Below the pieces are notes generated by a model. It saw nothing but the letters and a program-made list of their open reading frames with translations, made no database searches and was not told where the DNA came from. Source: an uncultured Clostridia bacterium (GTDB lineage: Bacteria > Bacillota > Clostridia > Christensenellales > Pumilibacteraceae). Taken from it: a stretch of 18,900 bases of DNA. The stretch is taken from assembly GCA_947588325.1 (NCBI GenBank), contig CANPYH010000014.1:1-18900 (forward strand), given 5' to 3'. Made by a program: the position numbers and the translations under genes. Shown here in pieces: positions 1 through 4,439 of the stretch (within the stretch, counting starts at the first letter, position 1; each line of letters starts with the position of its first letter).

Positions 1-123
1 GACGGTGTTAAAGTGGGCAGGCGCAATCTCCACCCGCTTCCCGCTCGGCGCGCACCCCGTCAAGAGTACCGCCGCAAATATTATCGCCGCCGCCACCGCC
101 GCGATTTTGGTCAAAGGTTTCAT
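1..123 (-). CDS. Lipoprotein, N-terminal fragment (runs off left edge)
   Basis: Reading the minus strand from the ATG at 123-121 gives 41 codons open to the window edge. The peptide begins MKPLTKIAAVAAAIIFAAVL and continues with LTGCAPSG. This is a classic lipoprotein signal: a short basic start, an Ala/Ile/Val hydrophobic core and a lipobox LTGC, so the Cys at about residue 24 should be lipidated and the mature protein tethered to the outer face of the membrane. Too little of the mature part is present to say what it does; solute-binding proteins are the commonest class with such a start. There is no good Shine-Dalgarno directly before the ATG, but a strong promoter lies upstream at 161-189. 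Seen: signal and lipobox. Inferred: surface lipoprotein. Confidence 0.75.
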   Translation of the reverse strand, partial: MKPLTKIAAVAAAIIFAAVLLTGCAPSGKRVEIAPAHFNTV

Positions 124-160
124 AGGTATGCAGTATATGGTGTAGTATAAGTATAATATA

Positions 161-189
161 AGTATAGCATTATGGCGCTCATAAGTCAA
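161..189 (-). promoter_or_regulatory. Sigma-A type promoter for the left-edge lipoprotein gene
   Basis: On the minus strand TTGACT (189-184) is followed after exactly 17 bases by TATACT (166-161). It points at the lipoprotein ATG at 123, predicting a leader of about 30 bases. Several further TATA-rich steps lie between the -10 and the start codon. Confidence 0.7.
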
Positions 190-240
190 TTATAGTAGGG
201 AAGTCACATAGCACCGTTGATGGGTGCGAACCGAGAACAT

Positions 241-531
241 TTCGACACAGTCATTTACGGATTATAGTAAACTCCTGTGTCGAAATAACCTCTCTCGCGC
301 CCCTGAACGGTACTCTGTGCCTTCCTCATATCGGTTCGTATCGGACTTGTGTAAGAAGATTTATTTTATGTCTGACCGCACCTCTCCGCCGCTCTCGAGT
401 TGGTTCGTATCGGGCTTGTGTAAGAAGATACGGTTTTAGTAAACTCCTGTGTCGAAATAACCTCTCCGCACGTCTGAGCGGTACTCTGTGCCTTCCTCAT
501 ATCGGTTCGTGTCGGACTTGTGTAAGAAGAT
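241..531. repeat. Direct repeats: two ~95-bp copies and a partial third
   Basis: Copy A (266-360) and copy B (438-531) start with the same AGTAAACTCCTGTGTCGAAA and end with the same GGACTTGTGTAAGAAGAT; they differ by a few substitutions and one 1-base indel in a variable middle. A third, partial copy keeps only the 3' part (about 402-429, one base different). In front of copy A, bases 241-258 form an imperfect 18-bp inverted repeat with 267-284 (three mismatches, 8-base loop). No convincing coding sequence covers the region, and the unit has no spacer-like regularity. The block ends just before an intrinsic terminator at 546-576, so it could be transcribed left to right, though I see no clear plus-strand promoter. 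Function unknown. Confidence 0.75.
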
Positions 532-545
532 ATATATAGTGATGT

Positions 546-576
546 AAGGCACTCTATTACGCATAGGGTGCTTTTT
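546..576 (+). terminator. Intrinsic terminator after the direct-repeat block
   Basis: Bases 549-557 pair with 563-571 (nine pairs, one G-U), extendable to 546/574, with a 5-base loop and a T run at 572-576. It would end any transcript crossing the repeat block from the left; no protein gene precedes it on this strand. Confidence 0.6.
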
Positions 577-639
577 CTGTGGTGTTACTATGATAATCCC
601 AGCATATTTGCAATATGTTACTTATCTTGTTACTAACTT

Positions 640-755
640 GACAATCCCCTCAGGCGCTTCGCGCCAGCCCCCCTTACTAAGGGCGGCTGGCGTCCCGAAG
701 GGACGACTGAGGGGATTGTCTTGTTGGATACCCGAGAAGCAATTATTTAACGGAT
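640..755. repeat. Palindromic multi-hairpin element with a second partial copy at 6395
   Basis: Arms GACAATCCCCTCAG (640-653) and CTGAGGGGATTGTC (707-720) are perfect 14-base inverted repeats. Between them lie three smaller hairpins: 654-664 (GCG..CGC), 662-692 (CGCCAGCC/GGCTGGCG with inner CCCTT/AAGGG) and 692-704 (GTCCC/GGGAC). The whole 81-base unit can fold into a cloverleaf-like or cruciform structure typical of REP or MITE-like non-coding repeats. The sequence just after the right arm (721-755) resembles the sequence after the partial copy at 6395-6440, so the repeat unit probably extends past the palindrome. It encodes no protein. Confidence 0.75.
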
Positions 756-814
756 AAGCAAGAATATTTCAAATAAATCTTTTTGTGATAAAGTTCAACC
801 CGAGAGAGTGTAAT

Positions 815-845
815 AAAAAACGGACATCATCGATGTCCGTTTTTT
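815..845 (-). terminator. Intrinsic terminator of the tRNA array (distal)
   Basis: A6-CGGACATC (815-828) is a perfect inverted repeat of GATGTCCG-T6 (832-845) with a 3-base loop. It lies immediately 3' of the interrupted tRNA copy on the minus strand and would end the array transcript. The T run occurs on both strands, so it may work both ways. Confidence 0.85.
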
Positions 846-848
846 ATG

Positions 849-972
849 TGGTTGCGGGGGTAGGGTTCGAACCTACGACCTTTGGGTTATACTCGCCTAC
901 GGCTCGTGGCGTTCGCCGCTGCGCGGCTCGGCTGAGGAGCTCCAACGAGCTACCTACTGCTACCACCCCGCA
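849..972 (-). pseudogene. tRNA-fMet copy interrupted in the anticodon loop
   Basis: Its 3' half (849-890) is identical to the intact initiator tRNA at 1008-1049, including the encoded CCA, T arm and 3' side of the anticodon stem. Its 5' half (942-971) matches 1054-1083. Between them an extra ~46-51 bases replace the continuous anticodon loop, so no CAU anticodon remains. The first base is U (complement of A972) instead of C, giving a U1-A72 pair and losing the C1.A72 mismatch that marks initiators. Removing the insert does not restore the exact tRNA: one additional A stays in the anticodon stem, which argues against a simple intron. It has its own terminator at 815-845. It is best read as a broken tRNA, but a stable tRNA-shaped RNA with a long anticodon arm is possible. 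Confidence 0.8.
891..936. repeat. Palindromic insert in the tRNA copy (unit 1)
   Basis: This GC-rich stretch interrupts the anticodon loop of the downstream tRNA-fMet copy. It is built of small hairpins (on the minus strand GCCGC-GCA-GCGGC and GGCG-AA-CGCC) inside outer complementary ends CTC.GCC / GGC.GAG. An almost identical unit lies at 1128-1173. There is no coding capacity. The right boundary is ambiguous by about 5 bases because the insert ends in GAG-like sequence that also occurs in the tRNA. Confidence 0.75.
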
Positions 973-1000
973 AAAAAGAACCGCCGCTGATTGCGACGGT
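972..1000 (-). terminator. Intrinsic terminator after the intact tRNA-fMet
   Basis: On the minus strand ACCGTCGC (1000-993) pairs with GCGGCGGT (987-980) with one G-U pair and a 5-base loop, followed by TC and six T (977-972). It sits 8 bases beyond the encoded CCA of the intact tRNA, so the interrupted copy further on is reached only by read-through or by another start. Confidence 0.75.
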
Positions 1001-1007
1001 CTTTCGA

Positions 1008-1084
<77 letters not shown>

Positions 1085-1115
1085 ATAGTTGATATTAAGT
1101 TGTGAATGTTGCCAG

Positions 1116-1206
1116 CCTTTGGGTTATACTCGCCTACGGCTCGTGGCGTTCGCCGCTGCGCGGCTCGGCTGAGGAGTTCCAACGAGCCACTTACTTCACC
1201 CCGCGG
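1116..1206 (-). pseudogene. Truncated, interrupted tRNA-fMet copy (promoter-proximal)
   Basis: The 5' half starts CGCGGGGTG like the intact initiator tRNA, but its D arm has diverged and is shorter. The anticodon loop is interrupted by the same palindrome as in the 849-972 copy. After the insert only 12 bases of tRNA sequence follow (ATAACCCAAAGG on the minus strand, 1127-1116); the T arm and the acceptor 3' strand are missing, so no cloverleaf can form. It lies directly behind the promoter, with its 5' end about 15 bases from the expected transcription start, so it is presumably transcribed as the leader of the array. Confidence 0.75.
1128..1173. repeat. Palindromic insert in the truncated tRNA copy (unit 2)
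   Basis: The sequence is the same as unit 891-936, with the first difference just past it (GAGTTCC in place of GAGCTCC). Both units interrupt the tRNA at the identical base, right after GGGTTAT on the plus strand. This suggests one insertion followed by duplication of the array, rather than two independent insertions. Confidence 0.75.
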
Positions 1207-1227
1207 CAGGTCTGTTAAAGTTTGTTC

Positions 1228-1256
1228 AGTATAACACTAATATATGCGATTGTCAA
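1228..1256 (-). promoter_or_regulatory. Sigma-A type promoter of the tRNA-fMet array
   Basis: On the minus strand a perfect TTGACA (1256-1251), a 17-base spacer, then TATACT (1233-1228). The predicted start near 1221 is about 15 bases before the first tRNA-like 5' end at 1206. Confidence 0.88.
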
Positions 1257-1309
1257 CAAAAAAAATATGTTTACGGATAAATTCGCGCGGCGGCGGGTTA
1301 AAATGGGAC

Positions 1310-1338
1310 TTGACAAGCATTATACATAGTAGTATAAT
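1310..1338 (+). promoter_or_regulatory. Consensus sigma-A promoter for the zinc-ribbon membrane protein
   Basis: TTGACA (1310-1315) and TATAAT (1333-1338) are both perfect and separated by 17 bases. The predicted leader is about 38 bases and carries AAGGAG at 1371-1376, 7 bases before the ATG at 1384. Confidence 0.9.
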
Positions 1339-1383
1339 ACAAATTAACGGTGCGAGAGCGCCGAAACCGTAAGGAGAACGGGT

Positions 1384-2334
1384 ATGGCAAAGGTCAAGTG
1401 CGCCAGATGCGGGCATATATTCGCCGTTACCGCAATAAACGAGATACAAACTTGCGACGTGTGCGGACAGCGTATGCGTATTCGCCCCGGCGCCGCCGCG
1501 GGTTACGACGAGTATGCCGCACTTCGTAATGAGTATATGCGCCTCGCACGGGAGAGAAGCGAAGCTCGCTCGGGCGTCTATCTCACTATCGACCAATATA
1601 ACGACCTTATGCGCAGAGCTAACGCCGCAACCCCCGCGCAGCCCACGCAACCCACGCAGCCCGCGGAGCCGACACAGCCCACCCAATCCGCGCAACCCGT
1701 GCAACCCACGCAACCTGTGCAACCAACCGTGCCGACGGAGAGACCGACGGTTATGCCCGCCAATCCCCCCGTGTATATCGCGCCCGTGCCCGCGCCTACT
1801 CAGCAGACAGAGCAGACGGAGCCGACGGAGCCGACGGAGTCCGAGGCAAAGCCCGCGAAGAAGGTTGCGCCCGTCGTAACGAATTGGTTATCCTTCGGCG
1901 TAGCGGTAATCGCCGCCGCGGTGTCCTGTTTAATGCTCCTTTTCACCGTTTCGAATCTTGCAGGTGGCTTTTGGACGGGCTGGGATTTACTGTTTGGAAC
2001 CGAGTTTTTAGGAGTCTGGGCGGGGTTTGAGATATTCCTGCCGCTCGCTCTTGCAATACCGACGCTGGTACTCGCTTGCAAGCGGAAGAGGGGAGGAAAG
2101 CTCGCTCTCGGGATATTGTATATCATTGTGGGCTTGTCTATCTGGGTGTTCCCGAACTCAATGGTCTCCATAGGATTAAATTCTTTCGATTTCCGTTACA
2201 TATTTAACCCTGCGTATTCCGGTCCGATAGTGTGGGCGTCGGCGGTGCTGTGCGTAGCCGCGGGAGTGCTGCTTATCGTCGCGCGTGGGATTATGCCGCG
2301 GGCTTCGCGTAAAGTGCAAGAGCCGCAAGGTTAA
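1384..2334 (+). CDS. Zinc-ribbon membrane protein with Pro/Thr/Gln linker, function unknown
   Basis: This 316-residue protein has three visible parts. Residues 1-35 form a small zinc ribbon with two CxxC knuckles (C6/C9 and C24/C27). Residues about 80-160 are a low-complexity, disordered linker of PTQ and PTE repeats. Residues about 165-310 carry about four hydrophobic segments; a basic CKRKRGGK stretch and an IWVFPNS motif lie between them. There is no signal peptide, so the ribbon is probably cytoplasmic and the C-terminal domain in the membrane. The membrane domain is clearly related to the next gene (shared NWL..GV..AA, SCLML.F, IWVFP, NP....IVWA and IMP/LMP blocks), so the two arose by duplication. 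Such zinc-ribbon plus membrane-domain proteins are common in Clostridia without a known role. The start is fixed by a good ribosome site and a consensus promoter. Confidence 0.85.
   Translation: MAKVKCARCGHIFAVTAINEIQTCDVCGQRMRIRPGAAAGYDEYAALRNEYMRLARERSEARSGVYLTIDQYNDLMRRANAATPAQPTQPTQPAEPTQPTQSAQPVQPTQPVQPTVPTERPTVMPANPPVYIAPVPAPTQQTEQTEPTEPTESEAKPAKKVAPVVTNWLSFGVAVIAAAVSCLMLLFTVSNLAGGFWTGWDLLFGTEFLGVWAGFEIFLPLALAIPTLVLACKRKRGGKLALGILYIIVGLSIWVFPNSMVSIGLNSFDFRYIFNPAYSGPIVWASAVLCVAAGVLLIVARGIMPRASRKVQEPQG
1636..1845 (+). repeat. In-gene tandem repeats coding a PTQ/PTE linker
   Basis: Imperfect 9- to 12-base units of the type CAGCCCACG repeat from about 1636 to 1728 (Pro-Thr-Gln, some Pro-Val-Gln and Pro-Ala-Glu), and GAGCCGACG-type units from about 1804 to 1845 (Glu-Pro-Thr). 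They keep frame and code the disordered linker of the zinc-ribbon protein. The copy number may vary between strains. Confidence 0.7.
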
Positions 2335-2408
2335 CAGTATAAACATTGCAAAGTAAGTTCCGCCGAGAGTGCTTGGCGCGGATATAAATTACAAAGAGAG
2401 GACGAAAT

Positions 2409-2897
2409 ATGTTATTCAATTGGTTAGCATTGGGAGTGGGCGCCGCCGCTGCGGTATTCTCCTGCCTGATGCTCGCATTCGAAGTTTTACCCATTGCCCC
2501 CGGCGTCCCCGGTCTTACGGGGGCGAACATGCTGGTGCCCGAAGGAATGGGCGGAAATTGGGGCTGGGTACTCACAATGCTCACGGCGATTGCGGTGTTC
2601 CTGCCCCTACTTCTCGCACTGCTCAGCCTGCTTAACTGCCTGCGCAAGCGCAAGAAGGGGAAGATCAAGCTCGGCGTGTTCTACGCCATTGCCGCCGTTA
2701 TAATCTGGGTGTTCCCGTATATGTTCGCCTTTCTCGACGTGAGCTTTGCGGAGGGGTTCGGCTCGGTGTCCTTTGACATCGGTCAAATGCTCAACCCCGG
2801 AAACTTTACCTGGATAGTGTGGGCGGCTGCGCTTACAAGCGTTGCGGCGGCGGCTGTGCATATAGTAGCGGGCGTGCTTATGCCTAAAAAGAAGTAG
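2409..2897 (+). CDS. Four-helix membrane protein, paralogue of the preceding membrane domain
   Basis: This 162-residue protein is predicted to be almost entirely membrane-embedded: hydrophobic segments at about residues 3-30, 53-77, 88-108 and 132-156, with a basic loop LRKRKKGKIK after the second. It aligns along its length with the C-terminal half of the upstream protein, sharing NWL, SCLML.F, the basic loop, IWVFP and a final IV.G.LMP, but lacks the zinc ribbon and the linker. The gap to the upstream gene is 74 bases with no clear terminator, so the two probably share a transcript. AGAGAGGACGAAAT before the ATG is an acceptable ribosome site. No known family function; possibly a small partner or a decayed duplicate of its neighbour. 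Confidence 0.8.
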   Translation: MLFNWLALGVGAAAAVFSCLMLAFEVLPIAPGVPGLTGANMLVPEGMGGNWGWVLTMLTAIAVFLPLLLALLSLLNCLRKRKKGKIKLGVFYAIAAVIIWVFPYMFAFLDVSFAEGFGSVSFDIGQMLNPGNFTWIVWAAALTSVAAAAVHIVAGVLMPKKK

Positions 2898-2924
2898 AGG
2901 GAAGCGCATTGTGTGAAAAAACAG

Positions 2925-2953
2925 TTGCAATCTGTCAAAGAATGTGATAGAAT
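2925..2953 (+). promoter_or_regulatory. Promoter of the rpsF-ssb-rpsR operon
   Basis: TTGCAA (2925-2930), 17 bases, TAGAAT (2948-2953). It leaves a leader of about 80 bases before rpsF and is the only good candidate in the 142-base gap. Confidence 0.65.
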
Positions 2954-2956
2954 GAT

Positions 2957-3012
2957 AGGGTCCTTTCGAAAGAGGGGACCTTATTCCTTGCTTGCGCACG
3001 AGCGGCGCAGGC
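2957..3012 (+). promoter_or_regulatory. Structured leader of rpsF mRNA
   Basis: Two hairpins can form in the leader: GGTCC (2959-2963) with GGACC (2976-2980), enclosing the palindrome TTTCGAAA, and GCTTGCGC (2990-2997) with GCGCAGGC (3005-3012; one G-U, 7-base loop). In many bacteria the S6:S18 complex binds a hairpin in this leader and represses its own operon. I could not match the published binding motif by eye, so the regulatory role is inferred only from position. Confidence 0.35.
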
Positions 3013-3039
3013 TTAAAATCCACAAGGAGGTATGACCAC

Positions 3040-3573
3040 ATGACGAACTACGAACTGCTTTACATCATCTCGCCCAAGACCGACGACGCGGCTCGCGAAG
3101 AACTTATCGAGCGTTTCCGCAACGTCGTTGTCGCGGCAGGTGGCACGGCAGAGGTTACCAAGTGGGGCATGAGGAAACTTGCATATAAGATCAACTTCCA
3201 GAGCGAAGGCTATTATGTGCTTATGACCTTCTCTGCGCCCGAGGACCTTCCCGCCGAGCTCGAGAGATTGATGCGTATTACAGATTCCGTTATGAGATTC
3301 ATGGTTACGAAGAAGGTCGAAAACAAACTTACCCGCGCCGAAGAAGAGAGACGTGCAAAAGCCGCCGAGAAGGCAGCTGCCGCCAAAGCGCGCGAGGAAG
3401 CCGCTATCGCCGCAGCCGAATCCGCAACGGAAGAGCCCGAAGCAACGACCGAAGCAGCCACGGAAGAGGGAGCGGCAGAAACCGCCGAGCCTGTAGCCGA
3501 AGAGCCTGAAACGGAAGTCGCCGAAGAGGCAGCAGGCGAAGCGTCGGAGACACCCGCCGACCCTGCCGAATAA
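3040..3573 (+). CDS. rpsF: 30S ribosomal protein S6 with long acidic C-terminal extension
   Basis: S6 binds 16S rRNA together with S18 in the platform of the small subunit. Residues 1-96 are a complete S6 fold: MTNYELLYIISP at the start, then the conserved KWGMRKLAYKI block (residues 41-51), EGYYVLM (56-62) and ITDSVMRFMVTKK (80-92). S6 is usually about 95-100 residues, but here 177, because about 80 residues rich in Ala, Glu and Thr follow. The first part of this tail is charged and helical (EERRAKAAEKAAAAKAREEA) and the last part is acidic. The ATG at 3040 is chosen because AAGGAGG lies 9 bases upstream and family homology begins exactly there; an upstream in-frame ATG at 2992 would add 16 unlike residues. 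First gene of the operon with ssb and rpsR. Confidence 0.96.
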   Translation: MTNYELLYIISPKTDDAAREELIERFRNVVVAAGGTAEVTKWGMRKLAYKINFQSEGYYVLMTFSAPEDLPAELERLMRITDSVMRFMVTKKVENKLTRAEEERRAKAAEKAAAAKAREEAAIAAAESATEEPEATTEAATEEGAAETAEPVAEEPETEVAEEAAGEASETPADPAE

Positions 3574-3591
3574 TTTCAGGAGATAAGTAGT

Positions 3592-3993
3592 ATGAATAAA
3601 CTTATTATTATCGGTAACCTCACAGCCGATCCCGACTACCAGGTAACGGCAAGCGGCGTTCCTATGTGCCGCTTCACCGTCGCCGTAAACCGTCGGAGAC
3701 CCGCCACGCAAGAGGGGGAGAGGGACGTGGATTTCTTCCGCGTAACCACCTTCCGTAAAACGGCGGAGAATTGCGCGTCCTTCCTCGCAAAGGGTAGGAA
3801 AGTGTGCGTAATCGGACCTGTGCAGATTAACGATTACACGGATAAGGAAGGCAACAAGCGCCAGAGCGTGGACGTTACCGCCGACGACGTTGAGTTCCTC
3901 ACGCCGAAAAGCGAATCGGACGGACCCGCTCCCGCCGCTCCCAAAAAGACGGCGACGCTCGAACCCGTTTCGGACGACACCCTTCCTTTCTGA
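3592..3993 (+). CDS. ssb: Single-stranded DNA-binding protein
   Basis: SSB coats single-stranded DNA during replication, repair and recombination and recruits partners through its C-terminal tip. The 133-residue protein opens with the OB-fold signature MNKLIIIGNLTADPDY and shows FTVAVNRR (residues 28-35), DFFRVTTFRKTAENC (47-61) and FLAKGRKVCVIGPV (64-77). It ends in the diagnostic acidic tip SDDTLPF. It is shorter than typical SSB (150-180) because the linker between OB fold and tip is only about 20 residues. AGGAG lies 8 bases before the ATG, and rpsF stops 18 bases upstream, so the two are cotranscribed. The position between rpsF and rpsR is the classic one. Confidence 0.97.
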   Translation: MNKLIIIGNLTADPDYQVTASGVPMCRFTVAVNRRRPATQEGERDVDFFRVTTFRKTAENCASFLAKGRKVCVIGPVQINDYTDKEGNKRQSVDVTADDVEFLTPKSESDGPAPAAPKKTATLEPVSDDTLPF

Positions 3994-4019
3994 TTCACAA
4001 TTAAATTCAGGAGTTAAAA

Positions 4020-4301
4020 ATGGATAATAAAAAAACGGCCGCCGCAAAAGATTTCGGCGGCGACGATAAGGTTAATAAAAAAGCCCGCCGTCCCATGAAG
4101 AAAAAGGTCTGCGAATTCTGCGAAAAGGGCGTTGCCGAGATAGATTACAAAGACGTCTCCAAACTCAGAAGATACGTGACCGAAAAAGGCAAGATCATCT
4201 CCGCTCGTACCAGCGGCTGCTGCTCTCGCCACCAGAGACAGTTGACGGGGGCTATTAAACGCGCCCGCATGATGGCTCTTCTCCCGTTCAAGGGCGAATA
4301 A
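4020..4301 (+). CDS. rpsR: 30S ribosomal protein S18
   Basis: S18 pairs with S6 on the 30S platform. The 93-residue sequence carries the family core KKVCEFCEKG, IDYKDVSKLRRYVTEKGKI, ARTSGCCSRHQRQLTGAIKRARMMALLPF. CxxC (C31/C34) plus the two adjacent Cys before SRHQRQL (C67/C68) suggests the zinc-binding (C+) form, which is common in Clostridia. The N-terminal ~25 residues are charged and family-variable. AGGAG sits 7 bases before the ATG, and ssb ends 26 bases upstream. The operon is closed by the terminator at 4384-4417. Confidence 0.96.
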   Translation: MDNKKTAAAKDFGGDDKVNKKARRPMKKKVCEFCEKGVAEIDYKDVSKLRRYVTEKGKIISARTSGCCSRHQRQLTGAIKRARMMALLPFKGE

Positions 4302-4383
4302 GGCGTAACCGTAAAGTTAAGTTTCCGCGCGCGAAAAACGACTCCGTACCGAGACTCGAACTTTACGCGGATATCAACCAAAC

Positions 4384-4417
4384 AAAAAGACCTTACACAA
4401 TTCGTAAGGTCTTTTTT
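4384..4417. terminator. Bidirectional terminator between rpsR and the CotH gene
   Basis: AAAAAGACCTTAC (4384-4396) and GTAAGGTCTTTTT (4404-4416) form a perfect 13-pair stem with a 7-base loop and T runs on both strands. It lies between the convergent rpsR (plus) and CotH-like gene (minus) and should serve both. The 80 bases before it also hold a long-range inverted repeat, CGTAAAGTT (4310-4318) with AACTTTACG (4359-4367). Confidence 0.9.
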
Positions 4418-4439
4418 GATATCGCGCGGTAGCGTGCCG

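Noticed and set aside
224..439. Possible small protein with repeated FVSDLCKKI
   Set aside because: It starts at a GTG without a ribosome site, the repeat units drift in frame, and the reading frame stops inside the second copy; better explained as non-coding repeats.
241..531. CRISPR-like array
   Set aside because: Only two full units of about 95 bp plus one fragment, unequal spacing, and no short repeats with unique spacers or cas genes.
849..972. tRNA intron (group I or protein-spliced)
   Set aside because: The insert is only about 46-51 bases with no group I core, and its removal leaves an extra base in the anticodon stem.
1237..1722. Minus-strand GLRGLRG repeat protein
   Set aside because: Antisense of the PTQ-repeat linker; the promoter and ribosome site support the plus-strand gene.
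2992..3039. Longer S6 start adding 16 residues
   Set aside because: No ribosome site, and the added residues do not resemble S6; AAGGAGG precedes the ATG at 3040.
3013..4047. Minus-strand frame opposite rpsF and ssb
   Set aside because: Cys/Phe/Gly-rich shadow of the Ala/Glu-rich S6 tail.
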